DNA of 64,000 nt from Symbiodinium natans (GCA_905221605.1 CAJNDS010002855.1:195098-259097); one strand, 5' to 3'. Positions 30,560 to 41,730 are shown, numbered from the stretch's first letter. Notes: generated by a model from the letters alone, not told the origin. Numbers and translations: made by a program.

Positions 30560-30985
30560 GGGTTTCGTGTTGGGTTTAGGGTTTAGGTTTTAGGGTTTAG
30601 GGTTTAGGGTTTATAGGGTTTAGGGTTCTAGGGTTTAAAAGGTTTTAGGGTAGGGTTTAGGGTTTATGGGGTTTTGGGTTTAGGGTTTAGCCCGATAGGG
30701 TCTAGGGATGGGGTTTAGGGTTTAGGGTTTAGGGTTTAGGGTTTAGGGTTTAGGGTTTAGGGTTTAGGGTTTAGGGTTTAGGGTTTAGGGTTTAGGGTTT
30801 AGGGTTTAGGGTTTAGGGTCTAGGGTTTAGGGTTTAGGGTTTAAGGTTTAGGGTTTAGGGTGTAGGGTTTAGGGTTAAGGGTTTAGGGTTTATATATAGG
30901 GTATATAGGGTTTAGGGTTTAGGGTGGAGGGTTGAGGGTTTGTAGGGTATATAGGGTTGAGGGTTTAAGGTTTAGGGTTTAGGTT
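30560..30985 (+). repeat. TTTAGGG array inside the giant element
   Basis: Long run of GGGTTTA units with variants such as TATAGGG and GGGTTAA; perfect from about 30716 to 30817. Confidence 0.95.
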
Positions 30986-31260
30986 GTGATGCTACCCCAA
31001 AGGCCCTTGGTTCGGGGTTCAGAGTCAGAAACCCTCTGTATAAAAACCCCAAACTCGAAGTCCTGTAGAGGCACCAAACACCAACCCCAAACCCTAAACC
31101 CCAAATCCTGTATAATTAAACACCACACAAGGCCCAAACCACTATATAAGCCCGTAGAAAAACCCAAGCCCAGACCCCAAACAACCCTGAATCCCAATTG
31201 CCTGTGAACGGGGAAAGCCCTAGATACTTGTGAGGGTGTGTGTATATATATATATATGCG

Positions 31261-31300
<40 letters not shown>

Positions 31301-31354
31301 TTTGGTTATACAGAGGTTTAGGGTTCAGGGCAGTCGGGGCACAGTGCACTCTTT

Positions 31355-32248
31355 TCACCTGCCCCGGCGACGATCCCTCGAACTCGAGCTGCTGATGCTG
31401 CTGCTCCAGCTGCTGCTGCTGCTGTAGCTGCTGCTGCTGGTCCTCCTGTGGCGATGCTTTTTCTTTTTCTTCTTCTTTTTCTTCTCCTTTCTTCTCCTTC
31501 TTGTCCTTGAGCGACGGTGCCTCGATCGTGTCCTTGAGCGACGGTGCCTCGATCGTGATCGCCTTGCTCGTGACGATCGTGGCTGCTCCTCCTCCTCCTT
31601 CTCTTCCTCCCTCCCTTCCTCCTCCTCTTCATCTTCTCGAGCAACATCGGTCGGCACCTCAGCAACATCCGTCGGCACCTCAGCAACATTGGTCGGCACC
31701 TCATCCTCTACGGCAAAAGATGAAAGAAGCTGCCTCTGCAAAGCATCGTCGTCCATCTCCTCCTCCTCTTCCTCCTCAACAAGTGGATACTCAGCATCCA
31801 CCACGGCCCCCTCCTCTGCAGCAACTGGCACAGGTGGTGGCATAGGGGGCTCTGCAACCAAAAGACCAGGTGGAACAGGAGGCGGTGGAGGTGGTGGAGG
31901 TGGTGGTGGTGGAGCTTGCCAGCCAGGTGGAGGACACGAGGGCGGTCGGGGCATCCTCTTGGCTTGTGTCCCAGCCAAAGCATTGCTTCTCGGCCTCGCC
32001 ACCTCACAAAGCAAGGGCCAGAAACAGCTCAGTCCAGCCACCCAGCTTCCATGCAGAGTGCTGCTGAGCTCCTCTGCCTCCTGCTCGGAACCAAGAGTGA
32101 CAAAACAACTGCAATAAGTCTGCTCGGCCAGCCGACCCTTCCTCACAATCTGAACATGACGAGGTGTCCAGCCCATTCCAAGCAAACATTGCTCCACCGT
32201 GGTGACCGTCGCCGAGACATCCAAATAATTGATAAAAATACGGGCCAT
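31355..32248 (-). CDS. RRM-like, proline-rich, RS-domain (SR-type) protein, 297 aa
   Basis: Starts MARIFINYLD. Residues 1-90 look like an RNA-recognition motif (beta1 RIFINYL, helix TTVEQCLLGMGW, CSCFVTLGSEQEAEEL as RNP1/beta3-helix2). Then a poly-Pro tract (about residues 105-130), an acidic stretch (EEEEEEEMDDD), repeated EVPTDVA, another acid run, and a basic Ser/Arg-Lys tail (RRSRSRHRRSRTRS, then KEKKKKKKKK, then Ser-rich). This is the architecture of SR splicing factors. Intronless. Inside the giant element, so likely element-encoded; its substrate is unknown. The RRM call is by eye. Confidence 0.6.
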   Translation of the reverse strand: MARIFINYLDVSATVTTVEQCLLGMGWTPRHVQIVRKGRLAEQTYCSCFVTLGSEQEAEELSSTLHGSWVAGLSCFWPLLCEVARPRSNALAGTQAKRMPRPPSCPPPGWQAPPPPPPPPPPPPVPPGLLVAEPPMPPPVPVAAEEGAVVDAEYPLVEEEEEEEMDDDALQRQLLSSFAVEDEVPTNVAEVPTDVAEVPTDVAREDEEEEEGREEEKEEEEQPRSSRARRSRSRHRRSRTRSRHRRSRTRRRRKEKKKKKKKKKHRHRRTSSSSYSSSSSWSSSISSSSSRDRRRGR

Positions 32249-32280
32249 GGTGTGAAACTTCTCACAAGGCTAATGCTCAC

Positions 32281-32546
32281 GGTTTAGGGTTTGGGTTTAG
32301 GGTTTAGGGTTTAGGGTTTAGGGTTTAGGGTTTAGGGTTTAGGGTTTAGGGTTTAGGGTTTAGGGTTTAGGGTTTAGGGTTTAGGGTTTAGGGTTTAGGG
32401 TTTAGGGTTTAGGGTTTTTAGGGTTTAGGGTTTTTAGGGTTTAGGGTTTAGGGTTTAGGGTTAGGGTTTAGGGTTTAGGGTTTAGGGTTTAGGGTTTAGG
32501 GTTTAGGGTTTAGGGTTTAGGGTTTAGGGTTTAGGGTTTAGGTATT
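32281..32546 (+). repeat. TTTAGGG array inside the giant element
   Basis: About 37 nearly perfect units starting 33 bp upstream of the ATG of the SR-like gene. Confidence 0.95.
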
Positions 32547-32800
32547 ATATATACGAGGGTTGAAAGGGTTCATAGAGGGTTATATATATGAAGGTTTATA
32601 TAGAGAGAGAGGGTTTACAGGGAAGCCTTGTGTTCACACGAAGAGGGTCTGTGCACAGGGCGTGCGAGAGGTTCTACAAATAGGTTGGCGACCTTGAGTG
32701 TGTGTGAAAGAGACCCAGAGGGCTACATGTTTTATATATAGTTTGTATGTATATATACATATATTTTCTGTATATCCCGATATATATATATATACATATG

Positions 32801-32831
<31 letters not shown>

Positions 32832-33239
32832 ATATATTGCACAAATCCTGCCCTTCTCGTGCCACGTGTGCTGCAGGTCAGAAACATGCACAAAAACCCT
32901 CAAAAACCCTAAAGCGCCCAAACCTAAACCCTAAACCCTAAAGCCCCTATATAAAGCTAAACCCTAGCCTAAACCCTAAACATAACCCTAAACCCTAAAC
33001 ACAATTTAGACACCCAGACCTCACATGTTTTGTCCATATAAGACCCACAAAAGCCCTCTCCTGCACAGGTCCTGAAACTAGTTTTGGGCTTGACATGTTT
33101 AGGAGGTCTTGATTGTTACCCGAGGCTTCGTGAACCGTTAGGGTCTTTCGGGTCAACTCTCAACTCCTGCACCCTAAACCCCTAAACACCAAAGAAATCT
33201 CAACTATACCAACTCTAAACTGAACTGTACACATACCCT

Positions 33240-34290
33240 AAACCCGAAACACTCAAGAAACCTAAATACTAAAGACCCTATATATATGTATATATATATA
33301 TATACATGTAAACCCTGTATACACAAGGCACTATATATAAAGATAACCGCTGTGAACACTAAACCCTAAAAATACAATAGAAACCTCAACACCTTCAAAA
33401 CCCTATATATATGTATATAGTTCTACAAGGCATATATAGAAACGAAAGACCAAAAAATGGGTTTCTAGGGCTTATAGGGTTGATAGGGTCTAGAGTTTCA
33501 AACCCTATATATATATATACTATATCGGGATATGTTTTTTTTAACCCAGGATGGCGACTCAAAGCCCCAAAAAACCCATTCATTGCCCAGCCTCGTAGAG
33601 CCCGAAGGCGTGCTCGAGGTGGTCTTTCAACTCGGGAAGGCTCACACATGGTTTTATCGTATACTCTCACCACTCAAGGTTGCACAAAAAGTATCTACCC
33701 TCACAGGCTTCTGACCTCAACAGTTTCAAACTTTCTCATGCACACACAACATGTACTCTGACAAGCTTGTGCCCTCAAAAGTCTCCCACATGTTCTCTCT
33801 CACTCAACCAAAAACAGTAATTGCAAGCTTGTGCCCTCAAAAGTCTCACTACTCTCCCTCAAGGTTTTACACAAATTATATACTCTGCTGCATGCCCTCA
33901 AAGCCTCTCACACGAAGCACAACACAAAGCAATCACAGCTCTCCCATGCCTGCACACGAGTCACTTGAGAGATCAGGCATGCAGGTGCACAGCTTTGTTG
34001 ACTCAGACGGCTCTGGCTTCACACAGCTGATCCAAAACGAGGGGACCTACAGACCTGCAGTCGCACACGTTCTACACACATGTGGACCACGAACACATCT
34101 CCATGATTCAAGAGATCCCACACAATCTCGCTCATCGAAAGACCCTTTGTGACAAAATTGAGAACTTCACATGTGCACAGCACTCTGTATGCGACCCTAT
34201 ATAGCCAAATTAAAGAGACAGATATATAGTATAGAAATGTAGCTATATATATATATATATACTATATACACATCACAAAGCATAGAAATA
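33240..34290. other. Gene-free stretch of the giant element
   Basis: (TA)n tracts, short CTCTCACATG/TCTCACAAGG motifs and a direct repeat of CAAGCTTGTGCCCTCAAAAG (33761 and 33826). The 116-codon plus ORF at 33411-33761 has no supporting composition. Confidence 0.5.
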
Positions 34291-34349
34291 TTTTTGTCTC
34301 TAAGACCCATAAAGGTGGTCACACAGTGCTCAACACACACACAGCCAAC

Positions 34350-35708
34350 TCACTCCTCACTGGCCTGCCCGGCATCCGCACGAGCAACGGGATCATCGCC
34401 AACATCCTCCTTCTTGTGGTGGGTCGCAAGCTGGGCACGGGGGTTCTCCTTATCAAACTTCTCGGCCGCTTTCTGGGAAGCAGCTTGACCTTTCAGGCAA
34501 GCATCCTCATACGACATACCTGCACGAAGATGAAGATCTCTCTCGTTGTGATAGGCTTTGGACAGGAATCGCTTCCGGACTGCAGCTCTCTTGTTTGACT
34601 TGGGCTTCTTGGCGGTCGGGGGGGGCTTCTTGTTCTTCTTGGGGGCCTGCTGCTTCTTCACGGGGCCAGCTTCGTCAATCTCGGGGCGCTTGGCTTTAGC
34701 TTTCGCTGCAGACTTTGCAGCTGCCTTTGGGGACTTGGAGGTCTTCTTCTTGCTCTCGTTCTTGATGACCTTACCCTTGCCCTTGCCTTTGCCTTTGCTT
34801 TTGCCTTTGCCCTTACCCGAAGACTTGCTGCCCACATTCTCCCTGAAGATCTTCAACTGGCACTTCCCGTCTTCACCCAAAGGCTCAACATCGTAGGCTT
34901 CACCAAGGAGCTTCGTGTCGGCGTCTGACATCCGACCCATCAACATGCTGGTGAACGGAGAAGGACCTGAGTGAAGTCCACCTTCATTGACAAGACGGGA
35001 CGAAGACGGGGTCTCGTGGCCTTGGGGCTCTGTCTCTTCGGAGCTAACCCTGCTGAGCACTCTCTCAAAGATCGCCATGGACTCTGCCATCTGGAAGGAC
35101 CGGTTGAGGGTGGCTTTCGGGGTGGACTTGCCCTCATTGCCCTCAGTGCACTCAGGTGAACCATCTGTCAAAGCCAACATAGCCTTCGGCACAGGGCTGA
35201 CTTCTGCAGCCGAGTCTTCTTGGGAATCTTCTTTCTGATCTGCACTAAGAACAAGCTTTTCGAGAACCTTGTCTACCGCCTGCATCTGTCGAGCTGTCAT
35301 CTGTTTGCAAGCACGATCTTTGGCAGAACTCTGCGACTTCAATGTACGGTACTGAGAAAAGGCCACTCGCAAAGCCTCATCAACCATGTCCACATAGTCA
35401 CTGTCGGCCTTCTTCGTGTAGTTGATGCCCTCCTCAGCGATCATCTTTTGCAAGCATGTTCGCAGTTTTTTGGGAGGAAGCATCCCGTTCCGGGCTACCT
35501 CCACTAGCTCTGCGAAAAGCGGAGCGACATGTGCGAGCCATTCTGGCATTGGAGCCTTCTTAAAGGAAAGGCCTCTTGGAGGGTCCAAGGCTCTCCACAG
35601 ATCTCGATGGCCACAAGACTTGAGGAAATTGTCCAAGGGCACCTTGAGGTCTTCAACCCCGATGGTGGTGTCGGCCACGAGGCGACCGGTAGTGCCAGTC
35701 AAAGCCAT
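34350..35708 (-). CDS. Basic Lys/Gly-rich-tailed protein of the element, 452 aa
   Basis: Single exon from MALTGTTGRLVADTTIG. N-terminal 150 residues are globular and helical (FLKSCGHRDLWRALDPP, PEWLAHVAPLFAELVEVARN, YTKKADSDYVDMVDEALRVA). A Ser/Glu-rich middle follows, then a GKGKGKSKGKGKGKGK run and an Ala/Lys tract (KSAAKAKAKRPEID, KKNKKPPPTAKK) resembling nucleolar or histone-H1-like tails. Ends QASEE. Function unknown; DNA/RNA binding is inferred from the tail. Confidence 0.6.
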   Translation of the reverse strand: MALTGTTGRLVADTTIGVEDLKVPLDNFLKSCGHRDLWRALDPPRGLSFKKAPMPEWLAHVAPLFAELVEVARNGMLPPKKLRTCLQKMIAEEGINYTKKADSDYVDMVDEALRVAFSQYRTLKSQSSAKDRACKQMTARQMQAVDKVLEKLVLSADQKEDSQEDSAAEVSPVPKAMLALTDGSPECTEGNEGKSTPKATLNRSFQMAESMAIFERVLSRVSSEETEPQGHETPSSSRLVNEGGLHSGPSPFTSMLMGRMSDADTKLLGEAYDVEPLGEDGKCQLKIFRENVGSKSSGKGKGKSKGKGKGKGKVIKNESKKKTSKSPKAAAKSAAKAKAKRPEIDEAGPVKKQQAPKKNKKPPPTAKKPKSNKRAAVRKRFLSKAYHNERDLHLRAGMSYEDACLKGQAASQKAAEKFDKENPRAQLATHHKKEDVGDDPVARADAGQASEE

Positions 35709-35939
35709 GACACAGAACTACGATGGGATAAAAGCCACAAAAGCTGCACCAGGGACATCATGTGAGCACACAGTTGAGTGTCACATGCACAGCTTGTCTC
35801 TTGCACAGCCAGAAGGTTCTATACACATCGTTATATCTACACCCGAACGTGACATGTCTTGCCGGTATGGCGAGCACTATATACAGCACGAGCAGCTAAA
35901 CACAACACACTATAACCCCTCTCTGTCTCCCTTGTGATC

Positions 35940-36800
35940 TTCTCTCGAGGTCTTATCTCTCATATATAAGGTATACAACCCTCAAATCTCTCACATGCTC
36001 AAGGTGCAACTCTCAAGGTCTTATCTCTCAAGGTCTTATCTCTCAAGGTCTTATCTCTCAAGGCCTTATATCTCTCAAGGTTCACAACAGCTATCTCTCA
36101 AGGTACACAACAGCAGACATGGCAATCTTGCTTGCAGAGCATCCGACAACTGTGATATCCTTCACAAGGCGCTTGCTTGAGCCACACATGTGCACAGCCA
36201 AACAGACAAGCATGCATCGCTGCACATGGAACAGGTCTTCTATACACCTGTGATTCCTCGCTCTGCTAAAAAAAGATGTGGTTTAAGGTTGTGAGGGTTT
36301 AGGGATTTAGGGATGTCCTCTTGCCCACATGATATATACCTGTGTATGACCCCTGGCTGTGCTAAAAAAGGATGGTATATATATATACATATATATAAAT
36401 ATATAGGGTTGTCACAGGGTTTATAGGGTTTAGGGAGATGTCATCTTGCACCGAAGAGGATGACCTTGCCCACGTGCCAAGACAACACAAGCCACACATG
36501 CTTTCGAATCGCACTCTCATGCCCTTGCACAAGCCGACACTCAAGGTTCGCTCGTCGTCACAAGAAACACACACACACACACAAAAGATCTCTCAAGGTT
36601 TGCTCGCAGTATAAGATCTCTCACAAGGTTCGCTCGAGCTCACACAGTTCCCTGCACATTCTCTCAAGGTCCCTCAAAACGCCTCTCAACATCTCTCAAG
36701 GTCTTATAGCATATAAGATCTCTCAAGGTTCGCTCGAGCTCAAAGTTCGCTGCAAAGTCTCTCACAAGGTCCCTCAAAAACTCTCTCAACCTCTCTCAGG
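35940..36800. repeat. CTCTCAAGG-rich repeat region
   Basis: 15-bp units AAGGTCTTATCTCTC are tandem at about 36014-36075; the motif TCTCTCAAGG recurs to 36800 with TTCGCTCGAGCTCA. No gene. Confidence 0.75.
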
Positions 36801-37309
36801 GTCCCCGCAATTATCGGGTATATAAACAAAAACATATGTATATATATATATATGTGTGTGTCTATATTTACTTCATTATATATATATATAGAAATATGAA
36901 TATTTTCATATATATATATGTATCTACACATATATATGTATATATACATATACACATACATAGATATATATATATATATACATATATATCTATACAGATT
37001 CACAAAAACACAATCCAAGTTGGGCGAGCAGGGTGTCGAAGTTTCGAAGGCCTAGGGGTCGAAATTTCGACCCCCCACCCCGCCAAAACCATATCCAGAA
37101 TCCTTGGAATTCGGGATATCGTCGGGCCCCCACATATCCAAAATCACAGGTTCAAAAACATCTTGTGATTTTGGATATGCTAGCCAAAACTTTGATGTAG
37201 GATTCTGGATATCATGCCTGTGTTTTTTTGGATATGTATCCAAAATCACACGGACAACCAAAGTTAACTATTAGTCACGACTCTCCCGAATCTTGGAAAT
37301 TCTGGATAT

Positions 37310-37340
37310 CTAATTTTTCAAACTAACCGGGTCTATCGGG
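37310..37340 (-). repeat. Right terminal inverted repeat
   Basis: Minus strand reads CCCGATAGACCCGGTT then AGTTTGAAAAATTA. Inside it lie subterminal TATCCAAAAAAACAC and GTCGAAATTTCGAC. Confidence 0.65.
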
Positions 37341-37414
37341 TTATGCATAAACCATCTTATCTTGAATCCTGTCTGTCAGGCCCTACGCCACGTACTCTAG
37401 ACCCCCCAAAAACC

Positions 37415-37525
<111 letters not shown>

Positions 37526-37584
37526 CACCTCATGACCCCCAAGCCCTTGAACCCCTCAACCCAACATAGACGCCCCTTTTCAAC

Positions 37585-38061
37585 CTCCGAACTGTAGCCT
37601 GACACATACAGACCATTAAACAAATTGCTCGTGGAACTGCTCGGAAGCTCTACCGCATCGTCGCCGGGCTGCTTCCGCTTCTTCGGCGGATCGACCACGG
37701 GATAATGTCGGTAGAGCTTCCGAGTGTCCGGGTCCATCCACATCAAAAACTTGTGGAGGCCCCTCCGCTTGGCCAGCGTCATCTGATACACTCCCTGCTC
37801 CATCTCTACCTGCAGGGCCATCGCGTCCCAGAATCCCTCGGGAGGCTCGGTTTCCAATGCGGGCTTGGACCGAGTCTCCCGGTTGAGCCAGTGACGCGAA
37901 GGCTCTGCACGTAGAGGGCCCACACCCTGCAGCTTCAGCTGCGAAAAACTCCGGCCCTCGCGAGTGAACTCGCTCAGGCACCAATCCGCGTCAACCTCCG
38001 TCCGGTCCAGATACCGGGCTGCCTCCACCGGCCCTCCGCGCACCCCGCACTTGTTGCAGAC
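37585..38061 (-). CDS. 159-codon exon, minus strand, zinc-knuckle-like start
   Basis: Acceptor CTCCAACTCTAAG, then VCNKCGVRGGPVEAARYLDR, EGFWDAMALQVEMEQGVYQM, FLMWMDPDTRKLYRHYPVVD and PPKKRKQ; donor GAG|GTTGAA. CNKC could be half of a zinc site. No family recognised. It lies outside the giant element. Confidence 0.55.
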
Positions 38062-38218
38062 CTTAGAGTTGGAGAAGGGGAGGCGGAAAAAAAGAAAGTC
38101 TTATACCTTCCTATCGGGCAACTTACATCCTCCAAACCGGAAAACACACCTCCCCAGCCGAACAAGAACCAAAAAGGAACACCCCGAAAACTAGTCAGAA
38201 AGACTTTCTAAAACATGC

Positions 38219-38307
38219 CCTTCCCGGGCACGAACTGGCTCCACTCGTCCGACCAGGCCGAACCGGTGAAAGCGTGCATCGTGCCTCGCAACACGGAAGC
38301 CGAAATC
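38219..38307 (-). CDS. Coding island, minus strand
   Basis: Acceptor GAGTTTAG, frame ISASVLRGTMHAFTGSAWSD then EWSQFVPGK, GC-type donor AAGG|GCATG. A plus ORF spans the same sequence (38215-39033), so the strand is likely but not certain. Confidence 0.45.
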
Positions 38308-38627
38308 CTAAACTCAAGAACGCCTCTTAAAAGGTTTATTTCATACAAAGAAGACAAACCACAATCCCGCCACGCCCCGCGTCCTGAGCAGCGGGGTGCG
38401 CTCGGGTCATCCTCGTGCAGGAGGCTGGGGTCTGCCGGCATACTGCACGGAAGCCCTTGCTCGATCGTCCTCGGTGCCCGAAAACCCCTTTCCTATCCCC
38501 CGTTCTCTAACCGAAAGAAAAGAAGCCCCAGTTGCCACAAGCCCAGAAGACCTAATCCAGATGTTCTTCCACCGACCAAAAGAGGAAAAACAAAACAAAA
38601 CTTAAAACAAAAACCCGCAACGTTTCC

Positions 38628-38703
38628 CTATCAGCCCGGCGTCGCGGTACGGAAGGCCATAGCGTTCCAAAGGCGGAGGATGCGGATTGGCTGGGAGTTC
38701 GGG
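38628..38703 (-). CDS. Micro-exon, minus strand
   Basis: Acceptor TGCTTCCCACAG, frame PELPANPHPPPLERYGLPYR then DAGLI. Confidence 0.45.
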
Positions 38704-38756
38704 CTGTGGGAAGCAGAGAGTGCGCTGCGGAACGATAAATTTTATCCCCGAAGAAT

Positions 38757-38985
38757 CCCAAGAGCAGAATGCCAGCAACAAGTATTATTCCTAGCAACAC
38801 ACGAAGGGAACGAACGAAACCAGAGACAAGGCGCTCCTCCGAACCGAAACATGAATTGGTCAACACAAGCAGACACACGTCGACCTGGATTCTACACCAG
38901 CAAAAACCCCAAGAGCAGAATGCCAGCAACAAGTATTCCTAAAAACAAACGAAGGGAAACAACGAAAATAGAGACAAGACAGTCT
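38757..38985 (+). repeat. Imperfect direct repeat (about 75 bp, two copies)
   Basis: CCCAAGAGCAGAATGCCAGC with AACAAGTATT, CGAAGGGAA and AGAGACAAG occurs at about 38757-38836 and 38907-38982. 38990-39390 shows no clear gene. Confidence 0.75.
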
Positions 38986-39399
38986 GATGTTATGACTTCA
39001 AAACGTACATTACTCCGTGACCTTCTGTTCTAATTTCGCTTCTACACTGTCTCTAAGACCCCTCACCCGAAAGGATCATGTTTGTCTTTCCAGGTGAAGG
39101 GACTACCCGCCCCAAAGAGAAAACAAGCAAGTAGATGACCAATAGTTGCTCTGCAATACACCGTCCTAATTGTGTTTTTAAATGTTTAAACTTGGGTCTT
39201 TTCAAGGCCGCCGCCCCTGTAATTATAGTAAAGCATACAATAAAAAATGCGCAGCAACGTGCTTGACTTGGTTTTGGAATGCCAAACGACCAAAAAAAAT
39301 TAACGAAATTCATACCATAATGCTTTAAATTAAACCTCCTCTTTGGGGTCTCTTCCCCGCCCTCGCCCCGCCCACCCCCCCCCCTCCGCCCCGCAGCGA

Positions 39400-39610
39400 C
39401 GGCGGGGCAAGACAGAAGGCGGCCTTGCGCCTTCGCGCGGCAAATGTTCCTGTCGCCTTGCGCGCCTTGCCGCCGGCACCGCTCCTGGCGCTTGGCGGAG
39501 GGGCTCCTCCTGCTCCGGCTGGCTGGCGGTCTTGGCCGTCTTCCTGGAGATCTCAACGAGATGGGCGGCTGGCGGACGTTCGCGTGACCGACCGACAAAC
39601 ACGACGACCA
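39400..39610 (-). CDS. GC-rich coding island, strand uncertain
   Basis: Minus frame HLVEISRKTAKTASQPEQEE then PLRQAPGAVPAARRARRQEH. Two plus frames are also open. Confidence 0.3.
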
Positions 39611-39794
39611 AGTCGAGGTAGCTAGGGCCGGGCTGGGCGGGATAAGCTCTTCCACAAACATAAGCCCTCCTGATGCCCGTCGAAAATGCCAAGCTCGCTA
39701 CAACCCTATACCCCAAACCCCAAACCCCAACCCGAAACCCCAAACCCCAAACCCTAAACCCTAAACCCTAAGCCCTAAACCCTAAACCCTAAAC

Positions 39795-39907
39795 CCTTCG
39801 ACGCCCGGGTGGCGACCGCGCACTGCGCGCGCCCCGCGCCGCGCGGGGCGGCGGCCTCGGCGGCCGCGGCGCCGGCGCCGACTTTGGGCTCGGGGCCGCC
39901 GCGGCGC
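39795..39907 (-). CDS. Ala/Gly-rich coding island, minus strand
   Basis: Acceptor CCCCCTCAG, frame RRRGGPEPKVGAGAAAAEAA then GRAQCAVATRASK, donor AAGG|GTTTAGGG; near-total G/C at third positions. CCCTAAA left, TTTAGGG right. 39910-40600 on the right is decayed G/T-rich repeat. Confidence 0.45.
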
Positions 39908-40609
39908 CTGAGGGGGGGTTAGGGTGTGAGGGTTTAGGGTCTAGGGTCTAGGGTTTAGGGTTGGGGTTTAGGGTCTGGGTTTAGGGTTTAGCTAGGGCTT
40001 TGGGGTTTAGGGGGTTTGTCATAGGGTTTTTTTAGGGACTGTAGGGGGCTTTAAGAGGGTGTTAAGGGGGTTTCAAAGGGGGTTTGAAGAAGGTTTCAAG
40101 GGGGTTTTACGTTTGGTGTAGGGTTTAGGGGCTTAGGGGTTTAAGGGTTAGGGGTTGAGGGTTTGGGGCTTTAGAGCCCAAGGTCTACAAGGGTTTCGAC
40201 CGAAAGGGTTAGAAGGAGTTTTGTAGGGGCTTAGTGGGTTTCCTTGGAACTTCTTCTAGGTTTCTCAAGGCTGGAGGAGGGATTCGTTTGATGGGCTTGG
40301 GTAGTATAAGTGCTTTAGGGTGACACGTTCGGGTTTCAGATTGTAGTTGCGAGCGAACAGGAGGGGGTTCGTCGGAGTGTTGGGTGTCATTGTTCGTACG
40401 GGTTCGAGGGCTGTATACGGAGAATCACTGGAGTTCTGCTAGGCAGCATTTCGGGGATGAGGGAGGGGGGCTTCGAGGGGTTCTTTAGACCCCTCACGCC
40501 ATTTGTGAGGGTTGTCGGGGAAGGGGGGAGGAGGGTTCGAGCTTCTGGGTTTGAGGGGTCCTGTTTGTTTTGTGCGAAAGCTCATCCAAGATTCTTGGTG
40601 ATGGTAGGA

Positions 40610-40692
40610 CCCTAAACCCTAAACCCTAAACCCTAAACCCTAAACCCTAAACCCTAAACCCTAAACCCTAAACCCTAAACCCTAAACCCTAA
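40610..40692 (-). repeat. CCCTAAA array
   Basis: Perfect array of about 12 units. Confidence 0.95.
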
Positions 40693-40754
40693 TTGTGATT
40701 AAGGTTTAGGGCTTACGAACCCTGAAGTCTACGGGCGAACCCTGAAGCCTAAGG

Positions 40755-40892
40755 TTAGTTACATGGTCCTTGATATGGGCCCTTAAAAGGGTACCCCTTA
40801 TATACCGCCTACTATGCAAACTGGGGGCCCGTAATTACATCAGAACCCTTTAAAGGAGGTTAGGAACCATATTAAGGGCCCATGAAACTCTC
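40755..40892. mobile_element. Family E element
   Basis: ATGGTCCTTGATATGGGCCC...GGGCCCATGA, with GGGTACCCC and CAGAACCCTTTAAAGGA as in 5045-5212. 40900-41160 has no gene. Confidence 0.5.
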
Positions 40893-41166
40893 CTCAGGTG
40901 ACCAGAGTGTCCCAGTAAACCCAAAACCCTTAACCCTCAACCCTAAACCCTACCGACTCTGAACCCTACAACCTACCAACTCTGAACCCTAATCGATGTA
41001 AGCCCTGTAGACCCCCTTAAAAGCAGCTCGGGGCTGCATTTGACAAGTAAAACCCCCAAATAGTACATACCTTATACTACTATTGGATGATTCTGAGGCA
41101 CCCCAAACCCTAAACCTAAACCATAAACCCTCAACCTTAACCCCTCAACCCTAAACCCCTAAACCT

Positions 41167-41262
41167 TCCCAGGAGTCTGGGCAGGAGGAGCTCGGGGGCA
41201 GACGTGCAAGCTGGCGGACACCGCAGCGGCAGATGGGGCACGCGCCTTGCAAGTCTTGGGCG
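41167..41262 (-). CDS. Possible RING-like Cys-rich island, minus strand
   Basis: Frame QDLQGACPICRCGVRQLARL then PPSSSCPDSWE, donor GGAAG|GTTTAGG. CPICRCG resembles a zinc-binding half-site. The plus strand is also open. Confidence 0.35.
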
Positions 41263-41730
41263 GGGGTGCGACGAAGTTGGGCTTCAGGGGTTATAGGGTG
41301 ATAGGGATACAGGGTGTAGGGTTTAGGGATATAGGGTTTAGGGTTCTGGATATAGGGTTTAGGGATATTGAGGGTTTGGGATATATAGGGTTTAGGGTTT
41401 AGGGTTCAAGGATATAGCGCTTAGGGTTGAAATTGATAGGCCAAGTGCATGAACTGCGGCTTGGTCCAAGGGTTTGGAGCTTTAGAGGGCTTTCCAAGGC
41501 TTTACAGACTTTCTTATAGGGGTGTCTTGATTGGGTTTAGGGTTAGGGACCGCGACACAATTCGAGACGATCATGTCTGTACTCAGCGTTGTATGGTGGC
41601 GACCCCTACTCCCAAAACCGCAGTTACAAAACAAACCCAAAACACCCTACAAAGAACCCCATAACCCCTATAAAAAACGTCTATCAAGCCCTATAAAACC
41701 CTATAAGCTTTGGATGAAGCATTCAACTCC

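Larger units (their letters stand above)
22912..37340 (-). mobile_element. Giant multi-gene TIR transposon (14.4 kb)
   Basis: Inverted ends CCCGATAGACCCGGTT at 22912-22927 and 37325-37340, continuing with similar GAAAAATWA blocks. Subterminal motifs occur at both ends in inverted orientation: AACTATTAGTC, TATCCAAAAAAACAC and clusters of TCGAAGTTTCGA/CGAAATTTCG. All four genes inside point the same way (minus). The AT-rich, (TA)n-rich texture contrasts with the flanks. A target duplication is not clear (only TT on both sides). Element class is not determined; transposase-like gene at 24666-26948. Confidence 0.65.

Noticed and set aside
33411-33761. 116-codon plus ORF in the giant element
   Set aside because: No protein-like composition, overlaps (TA)n and an opposite ORF.
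38215-39033. 272-codon plus-strand ORF
   Set aside because: Low-complexity purine-rich frame across an imperfect duplication. Minus exons with clean acceptors (38219-38307, 38628-38703) are more convincing, though the case is not closed.
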